The notes under the pieces were generated by a model that saw only the letters and a list, made by a program, of their open reading frames with translations, made no database searches and was not told the DNA's origin. Positions 45,947 through 54,521 of a stretch of 64,000 bases of DNA are shown here, piece after piece. Position 1 is the stretch's first letter; the number at the start of each line of letters is the position of its first letter. Both the position numbers and the translations under genes were made by a program. The stretch is from Bacillota bacterium (GTDB lineage: Bacteria > Bacillota > Negativicutes > Sporomusales > UBA7701). The stretch is taken from contig JAEZJM010000020.1 of NCBI GenBank assembly GCA_023415775.1, positions 62,001-126,000 of the forward strand. Direction: 5' to 3'.

Positions 45947-46840
45947 TCACATTTCGTTTTTCAGTTGCAGCCTGTAGGCAGGGTCTGTGGCAAGGTTGAT
46001 TTTGATCGCAAAACAGGTCTTCCTTGTTATATCGTCGTCGGTGACTATATGCACATCCAATAACCCGTTCATCCGGTAACCTGTCTTCAGATAGTTCATC
46101 TCGTCCAGGCACAGACTCCACCCTTCAAGCCAGTGGAAAAGGTCCCCTTTTTGTTCATCGGAACCCTCGAAATGAAGTATCAGGTCAATATCGCTTCTCC
46201 GGCCTGCTGTTCCCTCATTGGTGCTGCCAAAGAGGAATATCGACTTCACCCCGAAGCGCTGCGAATCGAGCGATGCAGCCAAACGTTCCGCCATATGCTG
46301 ACGCCAGCGCCACTCCTGGTCGTCAGTCCGCCTGTAATCGCATTCGCCATACACACATGCCGTACTTTCCCTACGGGGGTTATTCAACTCGCCCAAAACA
46401 AGTCTCATATCCCTGCAGAAAACAAATTGCCCGATACGGTCTGCAATTGTCCGGATAAGCTTGCGCTCTTTATCAAGAAAAATACCTTCGGCCGTCTCCG
46501 GTACACTCTTTACATACATTACCTCAATGTTGCCGACGGTTTCTCCGTCGGACTTTATCGGGCAGTTCTCGGACAAAGGCGACACGATAAAGTCGCGAGG
46601 CTGGTAAAGGCAGTTGTTGTAGGTTATACTCGCCCTACAGAGATCGGGAAATCTCCAGCCCGAAGGAATAACGTCGACGAGCGCCGCCAATATTTCCGGC
46701 AATGGCAGTTGATGGTTGCTTAGTATCTCATCGACCTTGTAAAGGCAGTCGAGTTCCTTCTCCCTTTCCCTGAGCGTGCTAAGCAGACTATCCTGCTCGC
46801 CAGGAAAACCGTTCACCTGATCAAGTATCCCGACTGTCAC
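45947..46840 (-). CDS. GAF-like domain fused to a nucleotidyltransferase domain
   Basis: Predicted 297 residues. Residues about 15-150 resemble a GAF-type sensor (KELDCLYKVDEILS, then FLDKERKLIRTIADRIGQFV). Residues about 175-260 hold a minimal nucleotidyltransferase signature, FLFGSTNEGTAGRRSDIDL, with the two metal Asp. GTG start only a base or so after the gdhA stop, implying coupling with glutamate dehydrogenase. It could modify a protein or tRNA in response to a small molecule; GlnE/GlnD-like control of nitrogen metabolism is a speculation from context. Confidence 0.75.
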   Translation of the reverse strand: MTVGILDQVNGFPGEQDSLLSTLREREKELDCLYKVDEILSNHQLPLPEILAALVDVIPSGWRFPDLCRASITYNNCLYQPRDFIVSPLSENCPIKSDGETVGNIEVMYVKSVPETAEGIFLDKERKLIRTIADRIGQFVFCRDMRLVLGELNNPRRESTACVYGECDYRRTDDQEWRWRQHMAERLAASLDSQRFGVKSIFLFGSTNEGTAGRRSDIDLILHFEGSDEQKGDLFHWLEGWSLCLDEMNYLKTGYRMNGLLDVHIVTDDDITRKTCFAIKINLATDPAYRLQLKNEM

Positions 46841-46843
46841 TTT

Positions 46844-48130
46844 TTACACCCAGCCCCTGCTTTTAATAGCGAATACCACACGGTCGATAGCAATCGCGTA
46901 TGCGGCGTCGCGCATGTGAATTTTTTTCTCTTTGGCCAGATCACTCACCGCCTTAAAGGCTGCCGTCATTCTGCTGTCCAGCTTTTGAATCACCTCTTCT
47001 TTTTCCCAGTAATGGTTCGTGTTCGACTGTACCTGCTCAAAGTAGCTGCAGGTGACGCCCCCCGCGTTCGAGAGGAAATCGGGGATAACAAATATGTTGC
47101 GCTCAGCCAGCACCTTGTCCGCGTCCCTGCTTGTCGGCCCATTGGCGCCCTCGGCGACGATTTTCACCTGCTTGCTTATCCGATGGACGTTTTCCGCCGA
47201 GATCTGGTTTTCCAACGCCGCCGGAATGAGCACATCCACGTCCTGCTCGATCCAGGCATCACCAGGCAGTATCTCGTATCCTAGTCCGCGAGCCTTTTCT
47301 TTGTCTATACTCCCGAAGGGATCGGTGATGGTTTCCAAATCGTTGAAAGCAAGTCCGTCGTTTTTGCGGAAAGTGTATGCCTGATTATCGGCATTATCCC
47401 AGCTGGAAATCGCGATTACTTTACCGCCAAGCTGCTGGAACAGTTTCGCCGCGTATTGGGCTACGTTGCCAAAGCCCTGAATACTGGCGGTGCTGTTTTT
47501 TATGCTCATATTAAGTTCTTTCATGGCTTCTCTGAGGACGTAGATAACGCCAAATCCGGTGGCCTCTTTCCGTCCCAGCGAACCGCCCATGCCGACCGGT
47601 TTTCCGGTGATGAAGCCGGGATATCTGCCGCCGTGTATCGTTTCGTACTCATCCAGCATCCATAACATGTGTTTAGCGTTTGTCATGACATCAGGCGCCG
47701 GAACGTCAATGACGGGGCCGATATCTTTCGCAATCTGCCTTACCCAGCCACGGCACAACTGCTCCTGCTCGCGGTCGCTCATCCCGCGCGGATCGCAGAT
47801 TATCCCGCCTTTGCCGCCGCCCAGCGGTATATCGACAACTGCGCACTTCCACGTCATCCACATTGCCAATGCCCGGATAGTGTCGATCGTTTCCAGCGGA
47901 TGAAACCTTATGCCGCCTTTGGCCGGCCCTCTGGCATCGTTGTGCTGCACGCGGTATCCCCTGAAGATCTTTCTGCTGCCGTCGTCCATGTGGACAGGTA
48001 TAGAAAAATGGTATTCGCGCATCGGTTGTCTGAGAAAATCACGCGTCGCGCCGTCTAGACCAATCTTCTCCGCTACCTGGTCGAACTGCGCCTTGGCTTC
48101 ATCGTAAGCGTTGTAGTTTGACTTACCCAT
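46844..48130 (-). CDS. gdhA: Glutamate dehydrogenase
   Basis: Predicted 428 residues, the hexameric 50-kDa class. RGYRVQHNDARGPAKGGIR and LGGGKGGIICDP hold the substrate-binding lysines. IQGFGNVAQYAAKLF is the dinucleotide-binding motif and NAGGVTCSYFEQVQ is near the C-terminus. It interconverts glutamate and 2-oxoglutarate plus ammonia. Start ATG has GAGGAGG upstream; six earlier codons are dropped for that reason. The GAF-nucleotidyltransferase gene follows immediately. Confidence 0.96.
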   Translation of the reverse strand: MGKSNYNAYDEAKAQFDQVAEKIGLDGATRDFLRQPMREYHFSIPVHMDDGSRKIFRGYRVQHNDARGPAKGGIRFHPLETIDTIRALAMWMTWKCAVVDIPLGGGKGGIICDPRGMSDREQEQLCRGWVRQIAKDIGPVIDVPAPDVMTNAKHMLWMLDEYETIHGGRYPGFITGKPVGMGGSLGRKEATGFGVIYVLREAMKELNMSIKNSTASIQGFGNVAQYAAKLFQQLGGKVIAISSWDNADNQAYTFRKNDGLAFNDLETITDPFGSIDKEKARGLGYEILPGDAWIEQDVDVLIPAALENQISAENVHRISKQVKIVAEGANGPTSRDADKVLAERNIFVIPDFLSNAGGVTCSYFEQVQSNTNHYWEKEEVIQKLDSRMTAAFKAVSDLAKEKKIHMRDAAYAIAIDRVVFAIKSRGWV

Positions 48131-48218
48131 GATTGAATTCCTCCTCATTTTAATGTCGATTTCACGTAGCCTTTTTCATTTTTTGCCTTTTGGTCCGGTT
48201 ATCGTTACTTTCTATACT

Positions 48219-48638
48219 TCAACCAGAGCCGCAGAGTAAGCGATAGAGAACCGTCCTCTCGTCTTCAAACCGTTTAATAAAGGTTTTTGTGACCATAGCC
48301 GTGTTGTACCGAAATGTATCAGGGCGGGCAAATATGGTGCCGGCGTTTGAATATGTCCCTCGATACCTCCTGAACCTACAGGCGATTTCATCCATCTCGG
48401 CAGAAAAGCTCCTCCCCGTTTCCCGCACGGATTCCTCCTTATGAGAAAGCAGAACAGGATATACGACCCTTTCTTCCGCCAAAATATGAAAGTAAACTTT
48501 CCTGGCAAGCAGGCCCACGGTCAAAGACAATCCCTTGGCGTTGTCGATTATATCGCCATAGCTCTCATGGGAGCGCAGTTCCTCCAGCAGAGCCAGTATT
48601 TCTTCGTGCTGCAGCGTCAGGCTGTCTATGTCTGCCAT
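48219..48638 (-). CDS. Hemerythrin-like (HHE) domain protein
   Basis: Predicted 139 residues, helical. LTLQHEEILALLEEL and YFHILAEERVVYPVL give the His and Glu pattern of HHE cation-binding domains, though fewer histidines than a classical oxygen-carrying hemerythrin. AGGAGGTG precedes the ATG. It lies between gdhA and an Rnk-like gene on the same strand. Possible roles are oxygen, NO or iron sensing. Confidence 0.75.
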   Translation of the reverse strand: MADIDSLTLQHEEILALLEELRSHESYGDIIDNAKGLSLTVGLLARKVYFHILAEERVVYPVLLSHKEESVRETGRSFSAEMDEIACRFRRYRGTYSNAGTIFARPDTFRYNTAMVTKTFIKRFEDERTVLYRLLCGSG

Positions 48639-48674
48639 AAAAGCACCTCCTATGGAGTTATTATGCCCTGAAGG

Positions 48675-49088
48675 CTACAGAAACAACTTTCCGTCAGCCT
48701 CGGGCTGGAAGAGGACCTTTTCAATCCTATAACGCGCCGTTCCACCGGGGACAATCCATTCAACAATATCGCCCACCCTGTATCCGAGAATAGCCGTCCC
48801 TACAGGAGCAAGAACCGATATCATGCCTTCCGCCAAGTCCGCCTCGGCCGGATAAACCAAAGTATAAAAAACATCCTCGCCGCTATCGAGGTCCTGCAGC
48901 CAAACCCTGGAATGCATAGTTACGACGTCTTTGGGGATATCCTTGGCGCTCGTGATGGTTGCCCGTTTGATTTCACACTCCAAATCGGTGAGGTTTTCAG
49001 TGTTACCGCCGCCGAACTCCCGTTCCCGGCTGATGAATGTAAGCAATCTCGACTGGTCTGCATTTGTGATATACACTCTTCTCGGCAC
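48675..49088 (-). CDS. Rnk-like GreA/GreB C-terminal domain protein
   Basis: Predicted 137 residues. The N-terminal 45 residues are a short helical region. The rest is the GreA/GreB C-terminal FKBP-like fold (FYTLVYPAEAD, SVLAPVGTAILGYRVGD, WIVPGGTARYRIEKV). The length and lack of the long coiled coil match Rnk, a nucleoside-diphosphate-kinase regulator that binds RNA polymerase. GTG start with AAGGGA upstream. The residues around MISVLAPVGTAIL are strongly family-like. Confidence 0.82.
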   Translation of the reverse strand: MPRRVYITNADQSRLLTFISREREFGGGNTENLTDLECEIKRATITSAKDIPKDVVTMHSRVWLQDLDSGEDVFYTLVYPAEADLAEGMISVLAPVGTAILGYRVGDIVEWIVPGGTARYRIEKVLFQPEADGKLFL

Positions 49089-49164
49089 GTCGACAATCCC
49101 TTCTGGCTTATTAGTTGTCCTGGAATTATGCTTGCGAAAACTCCGAGGATCTAATGCAATATAA

Positions 49165-49199
49165 AAGCAAAACGCATGCCATACGCATGCGTTTTGCTT
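49165..49199 (-). terminator. Terminator after the sigma-54 response regulator
   Basis: Perfect 15-base stem AAGCAAAACGCATGC / GCATGCGTTTTGCTT with a 5-base loop, followed on the minus strand by TTATATTG. It lies about 130 bases after the regulator gene and also upstream of the Rnk-like gene. Confidence 0.75.
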
Positions 49200-49329
49200 G
49201 CAATGTCCGCCAGTCCGCGATTTTGCCGTGATTGTGGCACTTACCTTAAAACATGAAACTTCAGCCGCCTCTATGCTTTTACGAAAACTTGCAGAAAATA
49301 CGAAAATCTTCTGCAGGTTTTTGGTGTTA

Positions 49330-50808
49330 TCATTTTTTATCGGTTTTTTTCATTTTCGCCGTGCGGTATGCCAATGTGCGAAGAGAAATGCCCAGGTAGG
49401 TGGCGGCCGCCATTTGGTTTCCGTTATGAGCGTTCAATACCTCTTTTATTATGCAGTCGGTATAGTCCTTCAGGGAAAAACCATCACGAGGGAACGGCAA
49501 GGACAACCGCGGCTCAGTATCGCGCAGGGAGCCGATCCCGGCGGTGTCGTCGACAACCGTACGGTTGATCTTATAGATGTGATGGGGGCGGATTTCCGCA
49601 TCATCGTACATAAAGACGACGAACTCAATCGCATTTTTCAGCTCCCGCACGTTTCCCGGCCACTCGTAATTTTCGAGTATTTTTGCCGCTTCATCGCTGA
49701 TACACTTAAACTTCCTGCCCCGCTGTTTCGCTCCCTGCAGCAAAAACATGTTGGCCAGCGGGATAATCTCTTCGCGGCGTTCGCGCAGGGGCGGGATGGT
49801 TATGTGGCCGAGCTGGAAACGGTAGTACAGGTCGCGGCGGAATTTACCCTCATCCATGTTTTTCTTCATATCCGCGTTGGTGGCGCAAATGATGCGGACA
49901 TCCGCCGGCAGCTTTTTCAGCCCGCCCACGCGATAATACTCTTTCTCCTGGATGACCCTTAAAAGTTTGCCTTGTATCTCCGGGGATATCTCCGCGATTT
50001 CGTCCAGAAACAGCGTACCTCCGGAAGCGAGGTCCAGTTTCCCCTTTTGGCCCCTGTTCTGTCCGCCCGTATACGCCCCAGCTTCATAGCCGAACAGTTC
50101 GCTCTCGAACAGGCTCGGAGCAATGGCGGCGCAGTTTATATCGATGAAAGGCCCCGGGGCGCTTCCTCCGTGAACGTCACCCCAGTGCACGAGTTGGGCG
50201 ATGATCTCTTTGCCTGTGCCGGTTTCCCCTTCAATCAGCACCGGGATTGATCGGTCATTATGGTATTTCTGGGCCAGGTTAACAATACTGCGCATTTTAT
50301 CGGAAAAGATGCCTATCTGTCCTAAAAACGATTCTGTTACAAGCTTCTTTACCCTGAACAATTCCTGATCTTTTTCCGCAGTGGCCGCCTTGATCTCATT
50401 CTCCAGATTCTGCGACAAGTACCTGTTCTCGCGCAGCAGCGCCTGATGTTCCTCAATACGTTCGGCAGTGGCTGCCAATTCCTGGGCGTCAACAGGCTTA
50501 AGCAGATAATCGTAAGCTCCGGCCCGAAGAGCCTGGATAGCTGATTCCATGTTGCCAAACCCCGTAAAAAGAACGACATCAGTCAGCCAGCCTCCCGGCA
50601 GGGCTTTTATGGCCGCCAGAAGCTCAAGTCCGGACATCCCCGACATCTTTATGTCGGACAGCACCATGGGATAATCGGCTCCGGCCATCAACGCCAATGC
50701 TTCGGCCCCGCTGCCGCAGGTTGTCACGCGATGGCCTTCAACGCTTAGAAACCAGCTTACCGCTTCACGGCTGGCAGAGTCGTCATCAACAACGAGAATA
50801 TCCATCAC
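49330..50808 (-). CDS. NtrC-family response regulator with a variant GAYTGG loop
   Basis: Predicted 492 residues: receiver domain (1-120, phosphoacceptor Asp52 in MVLSDIKMSG, acidic pocket VVDDD), AAA+ domain with Walker A GETGTGKE and Walker B GGTLFLDE, and a Fis-type helix-turn-helix (NQMAAATYLGISLRTLAYR). The loop that contacts sigma-54, normally GAFTGA, reads GAYTGG. Tyr for Phe is tolerated in relatives; Gly for the last Ala is unusual. It follows its histidine kinase by 14 bases. A sigma-54 promoter lies at the head of the operon. Confidence 0.92.
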   Translation of the reverse strand: MMDILVVDDDSASREAVSWFLSVEGHRVTTCGSGAEALALMAGADYPMVLSDIKMSGMSGLELLAAIKALPGGWLTDVVLFTGFGNMESAIQALRAGAYDYLLKPVDAQELAATAERIEEHQALLRENRYLSQNLENEIKAATAEKDQELFRVKKLVTESFLGQIGIFSDKMRSIVNLAQKYHNDRSIPVLIEGETGTGKEIIAQLVHWGDVHGGSAPGPFIDINCAAIAPSLFESELFGYEAGAYTGGQNRGQKGKLDLASGGTLFLDEIAEISPEIQGKLLRVIQEKEYYRVGGLKKLPADVRIICATNADMKKNMDEGKFRRDLYYRFQLGHITIPPLRERREEIIPLANMFLLQGAKQRGRKFKCISDEAAKILENYEWPGNVRELKNAIEFVVFMYDDAEIRPHHIYKINRTVVDDTAGIGSLRDTEPRLSLPFPRDGFSLKDYTDCIIKEVLNAHNGNQMAAATYLGISLRTLAYRTAKMKKTDKK

Positions 50809-50822
50809 CTAAGCACCTCGCT

Positions 50823-52418
50823 CTATGATTCGGAAACAGCCGGAATGTTAATTTTGAAGGTTGTGCCGTCCTTCCCGGTGGTTACGTTTATATTTCCGTT
50901 GCAGGACGTAATTATCGCATGCGCGATCGGCAACCCTAGCCCCCAGTTTTCGCCTTCGGCCTGAGTCGTAACAAAAGGCTCGAAGACTTTATCCAGAATT
51001 TCTTCGCTGATGCCAGGACCGTTGTCCGCGACTACAATAACTACTCCATCTTCAAACAGGGTGCGAATCGTAATTCGCTTATCCGGTCGCTCGACCTTAT
51101 CAAGGGCTTGCATGGCATTGATCAGAAGATTTACCAAAACTTCTTCAAGCGCTGTAGAGGGCACCAGAACGGTCGGCAAAACTCTGGAAAGCTCCTGGGA
51201 AACCTTGATGCCGTGGTTCGCTATCTGCGTCCCGACCAAGCTCAGCGACTGTTTGACAGCTTCATTTACGTTGCAAGGCACTCTGGCGCTGTTGTCCCGG
51301 CGAATGAAAGACCTCATTTGATTGATGATGCTTGTAATGCGGTCCGCCTGGCGGGAGATCTCCTCGACAACCCTTCGTATCTCTTCCGGGTCGAAACGCC
51401 CGCCTTTATGGAGCGAATAGAGAATACCGCTGGATAGGATCTTTATCGAATTCAACGGTTGGTTTATCTCGTGGGAAACCCCCGCAGCCATCGATCCGAG
51501 CGAAGAAAGTTTCTCCACGCGGGCTTGCGCTTCCTTCGCCTCGATGATCGTCTTATTCTTTAGTAAAAGTTCTGCCGTCTTCTCGTTGACCTGTTTAGTC
51601 AGCCACGCCTGACGCATCCATACGCCGTTGACGATTACCAGTAGCAGCAAGGTTACGATACAACCGCTGCTCCAGATGATGCCGCGAACATAAAGATTAT
51701 TATCCGGCAACCGCCGCCAGCCAACGGTGGCATCCCACTGCGCATTCCCCACCGGGATGCTTACCTTCCGGACCAGGGTTTCCTCCGCGTCAGGAATTGG
51801 TCCCTTCTCCCAGAAGGCTTTTCCTTCGGGCGCGGCAATCCTTATATAATACTGCTTCCCGTCGATACCCAAATTGTACATTGCCTGATCGAAAATTGCC
51901 CCGATGTCAAAGTGTACTTCGGCAAAACCGGTAAGAACGTCACCGCGGTAGATTGGGTCAACGGCGATGCTAATCAATCTCCCCTGGGTATTGAACGGTT
52001 CAGCGATCGCCATCTTTCGCATCCCGCTTGCCGTGGCCAAGGCGCGTAGCCGCCCCGGTCGGCTGTCGCTCTCGATCCCCTGTTGCCCGACAGTAAAATG
52101 CGCGTACAACGTCTCGCCGTTTTCACGTGCAAAGCCGAAGTAGGTCACAGTGGGATAATACCTGATTGCTTCGCCGGCATAGTTATCGAACGCTTCCCGG
52201 TCAGGCAAGTCGCGGCGAGCGTTTAGAAACGCTTTTAGATCCCCGGTTGCCGTAAGGTCCGTAAGACTATGCATAACAAGCCCCTGGAACTTCTCCGTAA
52301 GCACTTCCAGATTACGTTCGTGGCGAATATGTTCATTGCGGGTATACAACCGGTCTAAGGCGGCAGTGGCCATAAGTCCTGCAAACAGAATAACAAGCAA
52401 AATAAGTAACCGCTTCAC
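50823..52418 (-). CDS. Membrane sensor histidine kinase
   Basis: Predicted 531 residues. Two membrane helices (LLILLVILFAGLMATAA and GCIVTLLLLVIVNGVW) bracket a periplasmic sensor of about 230 residues that resembles a Cache/PAS fold. The cytoplasmic part has the H box GVSHEINQPLNSIK, the N box NLLINAMQAL, DNGPGIS, and a G2 region WGLGLPIA, the NtrB-like HisKA/HATPase layout. GGGAGGAAAC precedes the GTG. It partners the downstream sigma-54 response regulator. The ligand is unknown. Confidence 0.92.
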   Translation of the reverse strand: MKRLLILLVILFAGLMATAALDRLYTRNEHIRHERNLEVLTEKFQGLVMHSLTDLTATGDLKAFLNARRDLPDREAFDNYAGEAIRYYPTVTYFGFARENGETLYAHFTVGQQGIESDSRPGRLRALATASGMRKMAIAEPFNTQGRLISIAVDPIYRGDVLTGFAEVHFDIGAIFDQAMYNLGIDGKQYYIRIAAPEGKAFWEKGPIPDAEETLVRKVSIPVGNAQWDATVGWRRLPDNNLYVRGIIWSSGCIVTLLLLVIVNGVWMRQAWLTKQVNEKTAELLLKNKTIIEAKEAQARVEKLSSLGSMAAGVSHEINQPLNSIKILSSGILYSLHKGGRFDPEEIRRVVEEISRQADRITSIINQMRSFIRRDNSARVPCNVNEAVKQSLSLVGTQIANHGIKVSQELSRVLPTVLVPSTALEEVLVNLLINAMQALDKVERPDKRITIRTLFEDGVVIVVADNGPGISEEILDKVFEPFVTTQAEGENWGLGLPIAHAIITSCNGNINVTTGKDGTTFKINIPAVSES

Positions 52419-52546
52419 GTTTCCTCCCTCAGTCAACGGGCCTGGGGTTATTTTCGCCGACAACGAACCTATCTCCTGTCGCGAATATTCTTACCGTTCG
52501 CGAGCCATCATATTAGGCGCGCTTAGTCTGGCGGCGTTATCGCCGG

Positions 52547-52744
52547 CTAACGGAAGTCGGCCTGCTTGCCCTTCATATTGGCAAGCGCGGTTTCTCGCTC
52601 CTGCGCAACAGCCTGTCTTATAAGTGAGTAAAGCTTATGCTCGGCATCTCTGACAATATCGCCGGTCAAGCGATTAATTACCTCCTCCGTTGCCTGCGTC
52701 AACTGGGATCTTACCATTTCAGCGACTTTTTCCCTCGCGATCAT
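52547..52744 (-). CDS. 65-residue helical protein in the sigma-54 operon, unknown
   Basis: Start ATG has GGAGGAG nine bases upstream; six further in-frame codons upstream overlap that site. The product is mainly one or two amphipathic helices (REKVAEMVRSQLTQATEEV, SLIRQAVAQERETALA) with no cysteines. It lies between the 106-residue gene and the histidine kinase on the same strand. Family not recognised. Confidence 0.65.
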   Translation of the reverse strand: MIAREKVAEMVRSQLTQATEEVINRLTGDIVRDAEHKLYSLIRQAVAQERETALANMKGKQADFR

Positions 52745-52765
52745 CCAACACCACTCCTCCAAAAT

Positions 52766-53086
52766 TTACTTAAGCGTCAACGCCGGACATAACGCCTGAT
52801 AATAGTAGTCAAGCCTGACATGCATAGATTGCTGAACCTGATAATAGTTGCAGTATCTCGTTGCTTTCTCCCACGAGGAGCACATATCGCAATCCTGAAT
52901 CATGTAACCTTCAAGCCGGGCTTGCCGAGCTATCCTAAACTGCGCTCCGAGCAGAAATTCCAGTTTCTCGAGATTAAACAACGCCGTTTTTGCTAACAAC
53001 GGACCATATCTCGTTTCCACCATCATCGAGACGTCGAGCAGAATCTGTTCAACAATTTCGTCCGGCACTTGGGGAGTATCAGTCAT
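52766..53086 (-). CDS. 106-residue cysteine-containing protein, first gene of the sigma-54 operon
   Basis: GTAGGAGGAG precedes the ATG. The N-terminal half is helical (DEIVEQILLDVSMMVETRYG); the C-terminal half carries CDMC, then two more cysteines in YCNYYQ and ALCPAL, which could bind a metal. It is the gene closest to the sigma-54 promoter at 53131-53145 and is followed by the 65-residue gene, the kinase and the regulator. I do not recognise the family. Position suggests it is an effector of that two-component system. Confidence 0.65.
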   Translation of the reverse strand: MTDTPQVPDEIVEQILLDVSMMVETRYGPLLAKTALFNLEKLEFLLGAQFRIARQARLEGYMIQDCDMCSSWEKATRYCNYYQVQQSMHVRLDYYYQALCPALTLK

Positions 53087-53130
53087 ATATGCTCCTCCTA
53101 CCTTATAGTTCACCGCCAATAAATAGAAAA

Positions 53131-53145
53131 GCAAGAAACATGCCA
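53131..53145 (-). promoter_or_regulatory. Sigma-54 promoter of the two-component operon
   Basis: On the minus strand TGGCATG-TTTC-TTGC has GG and GC exactly ten bases apart and only one deviation from TGGCACG-N4-TTGC. It ends 45 bases before the ATG of the 106-residue gene. Confidence 0.85.
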
Positions 53146-53218
53146 CACGGGGGATTTGCCCCAATTGCCGATATGCCTGCGATTCCGGCGGCAGGGAACT
53201 GTTAGGCAGGCCTTCCAA

Positions 53219-53238
53219 AATTGCAGTACAATGCAATT
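53219..53238. promoter_or_regulatory. Candidate enhancer site upstream of the sigma-54 promoter
   Basis: AATTGCA-gtacaa-TGCAATT, a perfect 7-base dyad, lies about 75-90 bases upstream of the sigma-54 promoter. A further TATTGCAT half-site follows near 53250. This is the usual distance for an activator such as the response regulator at 49330. Confidence 0.5.
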
Positions 53239-53342
53239 ATTGTCGCCGAATATTGCATTAAAGATTAATCAACAATAACCAGTCTGTTGGCGGCAGGAAT
53301 GCTAGCACCGTTATGTATTCCCCGACGAATTAGCAATATAAA

Positions 53343-53371
53343 GGGAACTGCCGGTTGTACCGGCAGTTCCC
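53343..53371 (-). terminator. Terminator after the 188-residue hemerythrin gene
   Basis: Perfect 13-base stem GGGAACTGCCGGT / ACCGGCAGTTCCC with a 3-base loop, followed on the minus strand by TTTATATT. Confidence 0.85.
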
Positions 53372-53416
53372 CAGCTACGGGCGACAAGGGGGTTAGCAAA
53401 CAAACATAGCTTGGTT

Positions 53417-53983
53417 CTACCTGAGATAAGCAGTCTTGAACTTTTTCAACATGGCGTGAAACTGCTCGTGAGTTCCTCGGCCAATCCGGTCTGTCTCAAT
53501 CTCTTCAAAGGCTTCTATCATACCGTCCTGGACGGGTACCGGAATATTGGCGTCAGCCAAAGGATAGAGGATGTTGTCTTCTTTCAAGATGTGATCTAAT
53601 AAGAGCTGCGTGTATCCCTGTGCCGCAGCAGCCAGACTCGTAAAGGCGCCAGGCGCCCCCGAGCGGTAATATTCCAGGGCGGCGTACATTTCTGCGACCA
53701 GCTTCCGGCCGGCGTCGTGCTCGACAAGCATGACCTGGACCGGCCCTCCTTCGCGAGGCAGTCCTGCTTCCAGAAGCGCCGGGAACAGCACCTCCTCTTC
53801 TTTGGCATGATGGCACTTATCGACAAAGACGCGGAAGAAATCGAGCAGCTTGGCATAATCACTGACATATGCCGCGTCCAAGACCCCGGGGTCGTTGGCG
53901 ATTCGCTCGTTTATCCGGCCAAGAACCTTGAGAGCAAGCTTTACCCCATGATGTTCTTCCTTGAGAATATCCGTCGGTTTCAT
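53417..53983 (-). CDS. Hemerythrin domain protein (DcrH/YtfE-like)
   Basis: Predicted 188 residues. The diiron-binding pattern is complete: EEHHGVKLAL near residue 10, CHHAKEEEVLFP near 57, EHDAGRKLV near 88 and HILKEDNILYPLAD near 130. This fits a four-helix hemerythrin-like domain handling oxygen, NO or iron. GGGAGGGG precedes the ATG. It is the first of several redox- or stress-type genes on this strand. Confidence 0.88.
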   Translation of the reverse strand: MKPTDILKEEHHGVKLALKVLGRINERIANDPGVLDAAYVSDYAKLLDFFRVFVDKCHHAKEEEVLFPALLEAGLPREGGPVQVMLVEHDAGRKLVAEMYAALEYYRSGAPGAFTSLAAAAQGYTQLLLDHILKEDNILYPLADANIPVPVQDGMIEAFEEIETDRIGRGTHEQFHAMLKKFKTAYLR

Positions 53984-54011
53984 TGCCTACCCCTCCCTTT
54001 ACTTTAGACCT

Positions 54012-54488
54012 TCAGCTCTGGGATCTTCTTTCCGAAAGTCCGTGCTTCCCGGATACGGTTTCCATCTGCATCTTATACACCAGGACGCGCTCCAGCATTC
54101 TTGCAATGATCGCTTGCCCCTTCTCGCGGTAGTCCGGGCTTCTGTTCTCAACCACCCAGGTCATAACCTGTCTTTTTTGCTCCGGATCGTCAATAAGCTC
54201 AATCGATCCTTCGACAACTGCCGATTGATAAATTCTGCCGAATTTTTCGGGAATGATCGTTGTGGTTCCCATAATCACCGCACAAGCCCTGCGATTAGCC
54301 ATCATCGAATCAGTTTTTCTTCCTTCCCGGGCGCCGTGGAAGTAAAGAAATCCGTCTCTGCGGACGTAATCCAGCGGAACGCCGTAAGGTTGGCCGGCCG
54401 GGTCGATCAGACACAGCACCGCGTAATCTTGTGCATCGATAACCGCCAATGTTTCTTCGTATGACATCGCCAAGTCGTTTCTTCTCAC
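54012..54488 (-). CDS. Pyridoxamine 5'-phosphate oxidase family flavin-binding protein (NimA-like)
   Basis: Predicted 158 residues with a split-barrel flavin-binding fold. RRNDLAMSYEETLAVI, GQPYGVPLDYV, FLYFHGAREGRKTDSM and a later VVEGSIELIDD match NimA-like proteins, which reduce nitroimidazoles or bind FMN/haem. I start at the GTG giving VRRNDLAM, as in homologues; a GTG nine bases earlier is possible. It probably acts in the cytoplasm in redox or detoxification. Confidence 0.82.
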   Translation of the reverse strand: MRRNDLAMSYEETLAVIDAQDYAVLCLIDPAGQPYGVPLDYVRRDGFLYFHGAREGRKTDSMMANRRACAVIMGTTTIIPEKFGRIYQSAVVEGSIELIDDPEQKRQVMTWVVENRSPDYREKGQAIIARMLERVLVYKMQMETVSGKHGLSERRSQS

Positions 54489-54521
54489 CCCGTACACCCC
54501 CGCGTAAATCCATCGTTGGGA

